From Antennarius striatus (lineage: Eukaryota > Chordata > Actinopteri > Lophiiformes > Antennariidae), in assembly GCF_040054535.1 (NCBI RefSeq), contig NC_090783.1:618501-682500 (forward strand): a stretch of DNA of 64,000 nt, read 5' to 3'. The number at the start of each line of letters is the position of its first letter. Positions within the stretch are counted from its first letter, which is position 1. Positions 1-11,068 of the stretch are shown here, in pieces. The position numbers were made by a program, and so were the translations under genes. The notes under the pieces were generated by a model. That model was not told the origin of the DNA. It did not search any database and was given only the letters and a program-made list of their open reading frames with translations.

Positions 1-601
1 TGACCCCACCAACGGTACAAAAGAAGCACATTGGGTTTAAAGTATGGGACACAATATTAAAAAAACAAATAGCTCAAGAACTGGGATTTCTGATCCGACG
101 AGTTCTGAAATGATAAATAAAGAATGAAAACATGAGGTATTGGAAAAGATGGAAAATGATTTGAAATTCACTCAGATTTTGGCCCAAGACTGTATTTCTT
201 AGAAATTGTGTAGAAAACAAACACATCACGTCCTGCTTTGGTTCCTGTGGAGGTTGACAGGGGAAGGGCCGTCCCTCGTCAACAAGAAACACTAAACACA
301 AATTCTCAAGAACAGAGAACCAGAAAAGTGGGTTGAGTATTTAAAATCAGACACATAGAGTCCTGGACCCGATGCTCAACCATATGGAGTCATCAGCCAC
401 AAGTTTCATGTCTATTCCAGTAATCAACAAGCCCTGTGGCTCATAAAAGAGGAAGAGGAGAACAGATGATGCAGGTCAAACTTTAACTGAATTAAAGACC
501 AGGAAGTGACGCGGAAGATATTGTGAGGGTGAAGGTTTATCAATGTCATCTGTTGGTTGGTCATGAAAGCTGTTAGTTCCTTCTGTGAACTGAGTGGGAG
601 G
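1..601. other. Left edge, no gene recognised
   Basis: No convincing coding exon or named repeat was seen. The minus-strand open frames here are low-complexity or overlap the transcribed 5' segment of the zinc-finger gene that begins near 602. Confidence 0.5.
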
Positions 602-1184
602 TTGTGATTCAGTGTCTGTCCAGACGGTGGCGCCAAACCGGAAGCAGAGCGAGCAGGAAAACGGAGAAGAAGAAGCAGCGCTCGGCTATTGCTAACAGCC
701 CCAGCAGCGGTAGAAGTTGTCAGGCCTCGCCAGCCGGTGAAGCTTGGAGAAATCCCAAAGAGGCTTTCTGGCGTCTTTCTGTGTGAACAGCTGTCAGAAG
801 AGACTCTGTTCTGTTCTCTGGACCGGAAGACGCTCAACAAGGAAACTTTCTGCTTCCGCCCCGACGAGCTAACGCAGCTAGCTTAGCCTGCTAGCCGGAA
901 ACCATCTTGTGGACTCGGAGCACATCAGCGAACAGATTGTAAAGGATCGTGTCTGGAGGAAAAGTTGTGCTGTGAACGAGTCAAAATGTGTGACGTCCAA
1001 ACGCTGAGAGCTTTTGTCCTGCAGCGACTAACTGCTGCTGCTGAAGACATCATGGAGCAGTTTGAAAGAACGTTAGCAAACCACGAGAACCAGGAGCAGC
1101 TTTGTGGACGACAGAAGCTCCTGGACGGTGTCTTCGGTCCTCAGGTCCACCTCCAGACAGCAGGTGGGTTCAGTCTGGTTCTGT
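602..1184 (+). repeat. Duplicated 5' segment of zinc-finger gene, copy 1
   Basis: This segment is essentially identical to 22723-23305 at an offset of 22121. It covers the 5' untranslated sequence, coding exon 1 and the first 20 or so bases of the intron. Identity stops abruptly inside the intron: this copy continues into a minisatellite, the other into interspersed repeats. A short diverged piece of its left edge also occurs at 8261-8306. The near identity implies a recent duplication or gene conversion. Confidence 0.85.
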
Positions 1185-4100
1185 GTGCGGGATGGAACCC
1201 ACAGCGGTACTGACTGTAGGGATTACTGTAGGGATTACTGTAGGGATTACTGTAGGGATTACTGTAGGGATTACTGTAGGGATTACTGTAGGGATTACTG
1301 TAGGGACTACTGTAGGGATTACTGTAGGGACTACTGTAGGGATTACTGTAGGGGTTACTGTAGGGACTACTGTAGGGATTACTGTAGGGATTACTGTAGG
1401 GATTACTGTAGGGATTACTGTAGGGACTACTGTAGGGACTACTGTAGGGATTACTGTAGGGATTACTGTAGGGACTACTGTAGGGATTACTGTAGGGATT
1501 ATTGTAGGGATTACTGTAGGGATTACTGTAGGGATTACTGTAGGGATTACTGTAGGGGTTACTGTAGGGACTACTGTAGGGATTACTGTAGGGATTACTG
1601 TAGGGACTACTGTAGGGATTACTGTAGGGATTACTGTAGGGACTACTGTAGGGATTACTGTAGGGATTACTGTAGGGATTACTGTAGGGATTACTGTAGG
1701 GATTATTGTAGGGATTACTGTAGGGATTACTGTAGGGACTACTGTAGGGACTACTGTAGGGATTACTGTAGGGACTACTGTAGGGATTACTGTAGGGATT
1801 ACTGTAGGGATTACTGTAGGGATTACTGTAGGGATTACTGTAGGGACTACTGTAGGGATTACTGTAGGGATAACTGTAGGGATTACTGTAGGGAGTACTG
1901 TAGGGATTACTGTAGGGATTATTGTAGGGATTACTGTAGGGATTACTGTAGGGACTACTGTAGGGATTACTGTAGGGGTTACTGTAGGGATTACTGTAGG
2001 GGTTACTGTAGGGATTACTGTAGGGATTACTGTAGGGATTACTGTAGGGATTACTGTAGGGACTACTGTAGGGGTTACTGTAGGGATTACTGTAGGGATT
2101 ACTGTAGGGATTACTGTAGGGATTACTGTAGGGATTACTGTAGGGACTACTGTAGGGATTACTGTAGGGATTACTGTAGGGATTATTGTAGGGATTACTG
2201 TAGGGATTACTGTAGGGATTACTGTAGGGATTACTGTAGGGGTTACTGTAGGGACTACTGTAGGGATTACTGTAGGGACTACTGTAGGGATTACTGTAGG
2301 GATTACTGTAGGGACTACTGTAGGGATTACTGTAGGGATTACTGTAGGGATTACTGTAGGGATTATTGTAGGGATTACTGTAGGGATTACTGTAGGGACT
2401 ACTGTAGGGACTACTGTAGGGATTACTGTAGGGACTACTGTAGGGATTACTGTAGGGATTACTGTAGGGATTACTGTAGGGATTACTGTAGGGATTACTG
2501 TAGGGACTACTGTAGGGATTACTGTAGGGATAACTGTAGGGATTACTGTAGGGAGTACTGTAGGGATTACTGTAGGGATTATTGTAGGGATTACTGTAGG
2601 GATTACTGTAGGGACTACTGTAGGGATTACTGTAGGGAGTAATGTAGGGAGTAATCTAGGGAGTACTGTAGGGATTACTGTAGGGGTTACTGTAGGGACT
2701 ACTGTAGGGATTACTGTAGGGGTTACTGTAGGGATTACTGTAGGGACTACTGTAGGGACTACTGTAGGGATTACTGTAGGGATTACTGTAGGGACTACTG
2801 TAGGGATTACTGTAGGGACTACTGTAGGGGTTACTGTAGGGACTACTGTAGGGATTACTGTAGGGACTACTGTCGGGAGTACTGTAGGGGTTACTTTAGG
2901 AACTACTGTAGGGATTACTGTCCGGAGTACTGTAGGGATTACTGTCGGGATTACTGTCGGGATTACTGTAGAGATTGGGAGGTGTCAACTCACCTCCGGA
3001 GCACTGCCGAGGCACCTTTGAGCAAGGTGCCATCCCATTTACAAATTGCTCATTTTAGGCGCACCAAGAAGGAGCTGCCTGCCACTCTACCTGCTTTCCA
3101 TGCCTACAGGCCCCCTTGTGTGTGGTGTGTGTATTACAGGGGTCTGTACACAGTAATATGCATGCGTGTGATTTGATTTGATTGACTAACAAAAACTAGA
3201 GTGTGCGTTCTTAATTTCGCTTCGGGGATTATAACAGTGTATTAAATTAAATTAAAATTACTGTCAGGATTACTGTCAGGAGTACTGTCGGGATTACTGT
3301 CAGGATTACTGTAGGGACTACTGTAGGGATTACTGTAGGGATTACTGTAGGGATTACTGTAGGGATTACTGTAGGGATTACTGTAGGGACTACTGTAGGG
3401 ATTACTGTAGGGATAACTGTAGGGATTACTGTAGGGAGTACTGTAGGGATTACTGTAGGGATTATTGTAGGGATTACTGTAGGGATTACTGTAGGGACTA
3501 CTGTAGGGATTACTGTAGGGGTTACTGTAGGGATTACTGTAGGGGTTACTGTAGGGATTACTGTAGGGATTACTGTAGGGATTACTGTAGGGATTACTGT
3601 AGGGATTACTGTAGGGACTACTGTAGGGGTTACTGTAGGGATTACTGTAGGGATTACTGTAGGGATTACTGTAGGGATTACTGTAGGGACTACTGTAGGG
3701 ATTACTGTAGGGACTACTGTAGGGATTACTGTAGGGATTACTGTAGGGATTACTGTAGGGATTACTGTAGGGATTACTGTAGGGACTACTGTCGGGAGTA
3801 CTGTAGGAACTACTGTAGAGATTACTGTAGGGTCAACAGCACCGATGGCGGTCGTTGTTAACCTGGACCTCGACCGATCCGGTATGGAAGTCATAGGTTT
3901 GATTCGTATGTTTGATTTGGCAAAAGTTTTACGCTGGATGCCCTTGCTGACGCAACCCTCTGTATTTATCCGGGCTTGGGACCGGCACAATAAGACAATG
4001 GCTTGTGTCCTCTTGCGGCTACAATGTATGAATTTTTTTGTTTTTCAGACGTCCAGCTGATGTTGGTGACTAAACAAGAGGTTGATCCTGAACAGCAGGA

Positions 4101-5076
4101 TTTAAAGTCCAATCTGGACCAGGAGATCCAACCAGAACCTCCACACATCAAAGAAGAACCGAAGGAAGTCCAGACCAATCAGGAAAACGAGCAGCTGCAA
4201 GGGATGGATGATGATAATGATGTCGCAGAGTTAATATTCTCTTCAGTCACTGTGAAGAGTGAAGATGATGATGAAGAGATGCCTCAGTCCTCACGTCTTC
4301 CGGATGAAGACATGAAAACAGAGGCTGTTTACTATGACTACGAAGGCCCGGGACCAGATGAAGACCAGATGTCACACTCCTCTGAACCAGAGGACCTGGA
4401 GGAGACCAGTGAATCTCAGTCAGACTTCAACCAATTGAGGAACAACCAAGAACCTGGATGTTTTCCTGGAAATCCACCAGTTAGCTTCTCTGAAGGTGGT
4501 TCCTGCTCTGGTGACGGGAAACTTCTGCAGGAACAAAGTGGAGTTCAGACAGGAAAGAAAACATTCAGTTGTCCATTTTGTGAACTGACTTTTTCGTTCA
4601 GATCAGATCGTCAGCGCCACATGATGCTCCACACAGGTGAGAAGCCCTTCAGCTGTTCGTTCTGTGGCAAAGGATTTAGAGAAAGTCGAGATCTCTGGGT
4701 GCACACAAGAATCCACACAGGAGAGAAACCCTTTAATTGTTCATTGTGCGGTAAAGAATTCAGGCAAGTTCAACATTTAAGACTGCACATGAGTATCCAT
4801 ACAGGACAGAAACCCTTCATTTGTTCAGTGTGCAACAAAGGGTTTAGACGTGGTGGAGACCTAACAGAGCACATGAGAGTCCACACAGGAGAGAGGCCTT
4901 TTATTTGTTCAGTGTGTGAAAAAGGATTTAAACGTGGCGGAGATCTTACAGAACACATGAGAATCCACACGGGAGAGAAACCCTATATTTGTTCAATGTG
5001 CGGTAAAGGGTATAGACAGGGTGGAAGTCTAAGAAAGCATATGAAAACCCACAGCGAGGGGATGCCCACCAGTTGA
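986..5076 (+). CDS. Two-exon C2H2 zinc-finger protein, six fingers
   Basis: Coding exons are 986-1163 and 4049-5076, joined G|AC in phase 1, giving 401 residues. Exon 1 encodes the short helical N-terminus typical of a large fish zinc-finger family (start MCDVQTLR). Exon 2 begins at a TTTTTCAG acceptor and encodes an acidic linker with an EPPHIKEE motif, then six tandem C2H2 fingers joined by TGEKP-like linkers, ending MPTS. No KRAB, SCAN or BTB domain is visible. The likely role is sequence-specific nuclear DNA binding; the target is unknown. The intron is inflated by a 12-bp minisatellite. The 3' flank (5160-5330) is homologous to that of the locus ending at 28280, so the two are paralogues. 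The exon 1 to exon 2 pairing is inferred from phase and family structure. Confidence 0.82.
1212..2975. repeat. 12-bp minisatellite, block 1, in zinc-finger intron
   Basis: About 147 copies of GGGATTACTGTA with point variants (ACTACT, GTTACT, AGTACT, ATTATT). Variants recur in the same order: 1681-1920 matches 2341-2580, so there is a higher-order period of 660 bp (55 units). Because 12 is a multiple of 3, long open frames arise in several frames; they are not genes. Confidence 0.97.
2976..3257. repeat. Interspersed repeat fragment splitting the 12-bp array
   Basis: A non-tandem island between two blocks of the same minisatellite. Its phrase GCACTGCCGAGG followed by a variant of AGCAAGGTGCC is a common fish dispersed-repeat tail, and a relative lies at 22345-22435. 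It ends in an AATTTCGCTTCGGGGATTAT-type tail like those of local LINEs. Confidence 0.6.
3258..3832. repeat. 12-bp minisatellite, block 2
   Basis: About 48 copies of the same GGGATTACTGTA unit. The variant order at about 3320-3480 matches 1780-1935 and 2440-2595, so this block was copied from the same higher-order array. The edges show more GTC variants, as expected for decay at array ends. Confidence 0.95.
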
Positions 5077-5365
5077 ACAGCTTGTAAGAAAAGCTTTACT
5101 CTGGTAGTTCATTTGAATGAATGTGTGTCATCGACAGAAATGGATTTGAATGAAGATCCCATTTTGTTTTAGTGTAAACTGTTCGTAGATGTGATTCCCT
5201 GATCAATTATCTGGATTGGAGGTGAAACTGACCCCAGTCCCCCTTAAAATCAAGGTGCAAATTATATTTGTGGACTTTCCAAAATCAAACGGGTTTTTTT
5301 TCCAGCTGAGAAGGAGTGTTTTGTTGTGTCTTACCCTCTCCTGAACAATTACTCTCTTCTGATTT
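5077..5365 (+). other. 3' flank of zinc-finger gene
   Basis: Bases 5160-5330 align with 28600-28780 downstream of the second zinc-finger locus, sharing TCATCTGGATTGGAGG-like and GAGTGTTTTGTTGT phrases. It probably is 3' untranslated sequence. No clear AATAAA signal was identified. Confidence 0.55.
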
Positions 5366-5860
5366 GGCCCCGGGTTCTTACCGAGGGCTTGGCTCATCCA
5401 TGCTTCTCACACAGGCACACAAACAAGTTGGTCCATAATGCAATGACAACTTCCCCAAAACTAAAGACCTCTTCCAGCTCTTACCAAGGGATCCCGAGGC
5501 GTTCCCAGGCCAACTGAGACACATAGTCCCTTCAGTGTGTTCTAGATCTTCCCTGAAGTCTCCTCCTGGTAAGAAATGCCCAGAACATCTCCCCAGGGAG
5601 GTATCCAGGAGGCATTCGAAACAAACGCCTGGGGGGAGGGGGGGGTTTTCCTGGCAAGAACCATGGCCTTGGAATTGAAGGTGCTGATCCACATCCCACT
5701 CGCGTCACACAGCTGCAGACCACCCCAGTGCTTGCTGAAGGTTTGATGATGAATACAGGACATCATCTGCAAAAAGCAGAGATGAAATCCTTTGGTCCTA
5801 AACTGGACTTCTTCTGGCCCCCGGCTGCACATAGAAATTCTGCCTATAAAGTTTACAGTC
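5366..5860 (-). mobile_element. Rex3 (RTE) LINE fragment, internally deleted
   Basis: Read on the minus strand, this contains pieces of the Rex3 open reading frame C-terminus (FRMPPG followed by RRLQGRSRTH) and its 3' end. A block encoding the residues between the SKAMVL-like motif and FRMPPG is missing near 5645. It carries frameshifts and is not functional. The 3' end matches the copy at 29205-29990. Confidence 0.72.
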
Positions 5861-6714
5861 CATATGAATTCCACAGAAAGATGCTCAGTAAACCATATTC
5901 AATCTCACTGTGTCAATCTAGGGAAATGAATGACTAATATGATCTGTATGACTAAGAGAAAAGTAAATAAGAGTCAAGGACAAAATTACTAGGCTGCCCT
6001 TGGTTTTTTGTAACTGTATATCATGTGACTGAAACAGACAGAAAATACAACTTGGGATGCCTGAGGGTGTTCTATACAATTCCACGGCTATTGGTGGAAG
6101 AACAAAGGAATGTTGGCTATTATCAAGGAAACCATGGAAAACAGCTTCGTCAGCTCTTGATTTCTTGAGTTCTTATGTAATATAGGTGAATGTGTAAGAA
6201 TGAATATTCTTCATTTGATCTGTTTGTAATGCATATGCAGATTTACCAGATCTAAAATAAAATTTTAAAAAGTTATAACTATTATGAGCTATTTTTGTTA
6301 CTATATTTGTCCAAACACAAATACCTTTAAAAAAAAAGCAAGAAATGGAGGAAACAAAGTGACTGTGGGCGGAGCCATCTGACATTACCTGTGTCATGTC
6401 CTTCCTATACTTTGATGTAGGCCCACCCCTCTGTTAGAGGCAGAGGTGCTGGGCCACGCCCTGTTTTATGGGTGTATGCCTTCTTCCTGTTGGCTGAGAA
6501 AAAGTTTGTTGGTCTTAATTGTCTTCTTTCTCAAACAGCTGCTTAATATTTACTGTGAAATGTCAGACAGGATGAAACGAGGAGGAACCCCCATGAGATG
6601 CTGCAGAAGTCTGTTTGAACAAAGTTTTTATGTTTCATCCTCAGCTGCGTCCATCTGTTCTTCTCCCCCACGGGATTGGAGCTAAATAAAGTAAATGAAT
6701 AGAAAACCGCTTGA
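5861..6714. other. No gene recognised
   Basis: AT-rich sequence with several short open frames but no recognised domain, RNA or transposon terminus. It could hold old unclassified repeats. Confidence 0.45.
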
Positions 6715-7943
6715 AGACTATCGTCTGATGTCCAAGAAGATGAACAAGTTCATGGGTTCTAATGATCAAGTTCCACGTCACCTTGGACTCATCTCTCCCC
6801 ACCATGGTCCAGTGTGTAGACTGTCCCACACGGAAGAACAGAACCATCGATCTGTTCTACACTAATGCTAAGGAGGCATACACCACCCCCTCCCTCCATG
6901 AGGTAAATCAGACCACAACCTAGTGCACCCACAGCTTGGAAGCAGAGGAAACGCTGAGGGACTGCTTCCAGACCAACAACTGGGATGTCATCGTGGGCTC
7001 ACGTGGGGAGGACATTGAGGAGGCAGCTCAGTGTTTTACAGACTACATGAACTTCTGTGTGGACACCGTGGCCCCTGTCAGGACAGTCAGGTGTTACCCC
7101 AACAACAAACCCTGGGTAACAAAGGAAGTCAAGGCTGTCCTGAACAGGAAGAAGCGGGCGTTCAGGAGCAAGAAGGAGGAGGAGATGAAGAAGGCCCAGA
7201 AGGAAGTGAGACTGCCTGAGGGAGGCCAAGGAGGCGTACAGGAGGAAGCTGGAGAAGCAGCTGGGGCACAGCCAGGTGGTCTGGAATGGGATGAGAACCA
7301 TCACCGGAAACGGGAAAGGGCGCAGCACTGTGGAGGGAACAGTGAACGAGCGAATGAACTAAACAGCTTCTTCAATCGGTTCAGCTCCCCCACCACCCAG
7401 CTCCTCGTCCCAGGCCTCTCCTGGCCCTACAGACCGCTCCACTGATGCTCCCTCCTGTGCTTCCTCTCCTTCCACCCCTGCCACTTCTCCCGAGCCCACT
7501 CCAAGAGCTGCAAAGCTCAACGACCCCACCTCAACCACTGGACTTCCAACCTCGCCACGACCTCCTGCTCCCACCATGACCAAGACCGTCATCACTGTAG
7601 ACCTGGTGACGACAACGCTGAGGAGGCTCCGTCCCTATAAGGTGGCTGGACCGGATAAGGTCTCCCCAAGACTCCTCCGAGCCTGTGCTTCGGAACTAGG
7701 GGACCCCCTGTAGCGATTGTTCAACCTCAGTCTGCGGCTGGGGAGGGTCCCGTCACTGTGGAAGACCTCCTGCATCGTCCCTGTACCCAAGAAAAGACGC
7801 CCTACTGAGCTCAACGACCACCGACCGGTCGCTCTTACCTCCCACGTAATGAAGACCCTAGAGCGACTGGTCCTGGAGCTCATGTGTCCACAGGTGCAGG
7901 GTGCTATGGACCCTCTCTGCAATTTCCTCCGGTATTATTAAAG

Positions 7944-8012
<69 letters not shown>
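6715..8012 (+). mobile_element. L2/Rex1-group LINE fragment with (ATCT)n tail
   Basis: The plus strand encodes the end of the endonuclease region (about 6800-6930), a linker region (6936-7445, with NNKPWVTKEVKAVLNRKKRA) and the start of reverse transcriptase (7717-7912, with RVPSLWKTSCIVPVPKK). Just after the GAMDPL codons the sequence jumps to the LINE 3' end, TGCAATTTCCTCC, and an (ATCT)n run at 7944-8012, so the catalytic part of the polymerase is deleted. Several frameshifts and stops are present. It is dead. Confidence 0.85.
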
Positions 8013-8879
8013 GACAGAAGTAGAGGAATAATATAAAGAGGGTTTAAACCTTTTCCTGACAATTAGAAGAGTAAAGTAAATTAGTAGTAATTATTTAGCA
8101 GAGACTGACAGCCCTGAAACTATTGTGGGTCTGAGGAGGTTCTGAATCCTGATGAAGGATATATTTATGAATGTAGACGAGTCCATCAGGGTGTCTTTAT
8201 GTTCAGATGATGGTTCATGTCAAAGAGGATGGAATCCACAACTCCTCCAGTTCTCCAAGTCGTTGTGATTTAGTGTCTGTCCAGACGGTGGCGCCAAACT
8301 GGAAGCAGACTGAGCGCACACCTGATTGGGGAGGGAATAATGAGACGATAACCTACATAAACCCAACCACAACAGTGAGGAACATTTTCTTTCTCTAAAC
8401 GTGAAAGGAGGGGTACATCCTGGCTGGTGGGCCATCTTCTGCCTGGACCAGTTGAGGTGAAAAGGAAATACAAAATGGAAGAGGCAGAGAGTGACGGTCG
8501 CGTGAGAACATCCAAACATGTACGCACACATGCTGTATAAATATGACATGGTATTTTATCTATATTATAGTTGTGCTTGTTCTGTAAGTTTGTACGTCTA
8601 ACAAAGAACTAGATCAAAGCAAAAGGCGGGTCAACAAAGGAGAGTAGAGTAAGACAGTCTTTCTTGACAGGTAGGTAGGTAGGTCTTATAATTCTGCTTG
8701 TTAACAGCATCAGCATGAACAAGGAAACCCTCTCATGGTAAATCAGGTATCTCAGTGTATTTCAGTGTAAACAGTTGGTAACGTCCACTTTTCCTGGAAG
8801 CTGCAGATTCATGGTCAACTTTCCAGCTGAAGGATCAGAACCAACATCCTGCTGACAGCTGTGGACGAGAGCTCTCTGG
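8013..8879. other. No gene recognised
   Basis: Apart from the repeat piece at 8261-8306, nothing could be assigned. Short open frames on both strands resemble no family I know. Confidence 0.45.
8261..8306 (+). repeat. Diverged piece of zinc-finger 5' segment
   Basis: It shares GTCTGTCCAGACGGTGGCGC with 602-650 and 22723-22770 but diverges afterwards. The left edge of the zinc-finger 5' exon may therefore derive from a dispersed repeat. Confidence 0.65.
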
Positions 8880-9008
8880 AGCGATGACCCCCTTCCCCAA
8901 GCAAGAACACCTGCGTCAGCAAGCGCTGTGATTGGTCCGTTATTCAGTCGTCTTCTTTGAAGTTTTGTGGCAATTGACGCACTTGTTGTGTGACGCTGCC
9001 GCCATGAG
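8880..9008 (+). promoter_or_regulatory. Candidate promoter and leader exon of the toxin-like gene
   Basis: A GCCGCCATGAG|GTGAGT junction at 8998-9014 has a strong Kozak context and a consensus donor (exon end 9008). Spliced to the acceptor at 13270, the ATG at 9004 reads ATG AGC GTC ATG in frame with the signal-peptide ATG at 13275. An inverted CCAAT box (GATTGG) lies about 70 bases upstream. The 13275 exon has its own acceptor, so some upstream exon is needed; this is the best candidate but is unproven. Confidence 0.4.
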
Positions 9009-9145
9009 GTGAGTAAAGGAACTGCAGTTTGCGTTTGGGCCGTCAGGCCGAGTAGAACACGTTTAGATGAAAGTTGTCTCATGATACGTCTGACCCTCAA
9101 TTCAGAAGCAGTGAGGACCTGAACAAGTCGGAATGGCCAACAAGG

Positions 9146-9378
9146 TCAGTGTAGGTGACTGTAGGTGTGACTGAAGGTCAGTGTAGGTGACTGTAGGTGT
9201 GACTGAAGGTCAGTGTAGGTGACTGTAGGTGTGACTGAAAGTCAGTGTAGGTGACTGTAGGTGTGACTGAAGGTCAGTGTAGGTGACTGTAGGTGTGACT
9301 GTAGGTGTGACTGTAGGTGTGACTGAATGTCAGTGTAGGTGACTGTAGGTGTGACTGTAGGTGTGACTGTAGGTGTTA
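9146..9378. repeat. About 31-bp minisatellite (GGTGACTGTAGGTGTGACTG)
   Basis: About seven imperfect units built from GTAGGTGTGACTGAAGGTCA-like phrases, partly collapsing to a 12-bp sub-repeat at the right end. Confidence 0.9.
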
Positions 9379-9389
9379 CCAGTAGCTGT

Positions 9390-9725
9390 AATTCAACCAC
9401 TTCTACAACAAGAACCAATGCAGTCACAGACTGCAACATCCCACGACACCCCTGAATCCAAAATTTTACCCTGACCTACTTGCATAGATCAAAGATCAAA
9501 GCTAGTGCTCTGACCCACTTTCATAGATCAAAGCAGTAGCTTTGATCTGAGGTCTTACTCACACTGGTCATCTATCTTATCTGGTTCCTGAGTGTACAAA
9601 ATTAAAATTTGACCTAGACCTAGTTTGGACAAGGTCAAGGTCATCATCTCATTTTCATCCCCTTTGCTGCCGGAGTAACGTGTTCTATCTGCAACGGTTG
9701 TGAAGATATTTGGTGGACAAACGAA
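9390..9725 (-). repeat. Dispersed repeat family R, copy 1
   Basis: An unclassified dispersed repeat recognised by internal comparison. The reverse complement aligns with 23377-23636 plus 24814-24912 and with 30950-31145. Shared marks are the CGCGGGATGTTGCAG-like end, repeated TTTGATCTATG phrases and TGTACACTCAGGAACC. No coding capacity was seen. Confidence 0.75.
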
Positions 9726-9759
9726 CGACGAACACACAAACGCTGACAATTCTAACACA

Positions 9760-10340
9760 ATATATGAAGAGCAATGGAGAGTGTGGAAAAGAGGTGAAGA
9801 AGCGTGTCCAGGCAGGATGGAACGGGTGGAGGAAAGTGTCAGGTGTGATGTGTGATAGAAGAGTTTCAGCTAAAATGAAAGGAAAGGTGTACAAAACTGT
9901 GGTGAGACCAGCGATGTTGTTTGGTCTAGAGACAGTGTCCCTGAGGAAAAGACAGGAGACAGAGCTGGAGGTAGCAGAGATGAAGATGCTGAGGTTCTCT
10001 CTGGGAGTGACCAGGATGGATAGGATCAGGAATGAGTACATCAGAGGGACAGCACATGTTAGAGGTTCTGGAGATAAAGTCAGAGAGGCCAGACTGAGAT
10101 GGTTTGGACATGTCCAGAGGAGAGATAGTGAATATATTGGTAGAAGGATGCTGAGTTCTGAACTACCAGGCAGGAGGCCTAGAGGAAGACCAAAGAGGAG
10201 GTTTATGGATGTAGTGAAAGAGGACATGAAGGTAGTTGGTGTGAGAGAAGAGGATGTAGAAGACAGGGTTAGATGGAGGACACTGATTGGCTGTGGAGAC
10301 CCCTGAAGGGAAAAGCCCAAAGGAGAAAAAGAAGAAGATT
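9760..10340 (+). mobile_element. RTE-type LINE, C-terminal fragment
   Basis: One open frame (to 10306) encodes the region after reverse transcriptase in an RTE-like LINE: GWNGWRKVSGVMCDRR, then VVRPAMLFGLETVSL, then GRRPRGRPKRRF and a GDP terminus. A purine-rich AGAAAAAGAAGAAGA tail follows at about 10321-10336. The endonuclease and polymerase are absent, so this is a typical 5'-truncated insertion, fairly young because the frame is still open. Confidence 0.8.
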
Positions 10341-10992
10341 TGGAGCCGGATGTAACCAGCTGCTGGAACACGTAACCCTGTGTGCCCCGGTGGACCTGAA
10401 GAAGGTGCCGGTCGGTTCCAGGACCGACCTGGTCCCACTCCGCCTCACTGGCGTTGGTCACATCAGGTGATTTCAGCAGGTCTGGTTCCCGGACGTCTCC
10501 TCCTCCACTTTTGGTTCTAGTTGAACTTTGTTGTTGACACAAAAGTTAAAATTAAAGTCAGGACGATCAGCAGAACCGATCGATGATGATGTTATCATTA
10601 CGGTCAGCTATGTCACCCGCCCACCCCCAAACAACGGGGGGGGGGGGGGGCAGAGTTACTTCATACCAGATGATCAGTAGATGAAATCTGGGTGATCAAT
10701 AGGAAGTGTTGACAGAGGTGATCAGTGGTGATGGATTCCAGCCCGACCTGGACTTCAGGTCTGTTGCTCTTTCTGACGGTCCAAGGGTCACCGAAGCTCC
10801 ACCCCAACCTGGCTCAACATATCACCATCAGACAGGCCATCGAGCAGCACAGGAGGTTCTGCTGGTCCACTGATCACTGGTGTCTTCCCATCAGCTGATT
10901 GGCCGAGGCGGCTCTGGATCAGAGACAGACGCTAGAGAAGGAACCAACCAAGACCAGAGGTGAGAAGAACCGCCGAGTCCAGGAACAGAAGT
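10341..10992. other. No gene recognised
   Basis: It contains a poly-G run near 10638 and a few open frames without recognisable domains. It would be intronic if the candidate leader exon at 9004 is real. Confidence 0.45.

Positions 10993-11068
<76 letters not shown>

Noticed and set aside
1102-3021. Long plus-strand frames of repeated TVGI or CRDY residues
   Set aside because: They are produced by a 12-bp tandem repeat whose length keeps the frame. There is no start context, domain or codon bias.
3247-3990. Minus-strand frame of repeated VIPT residues
   Set aside because: It is the reverse strand of the same 12-bp array.
9685-10542. 285-codon minus-strand frame
   Set aside because: Most of it is the reverse of the RTE LINE frame, and the remainder has no domain.
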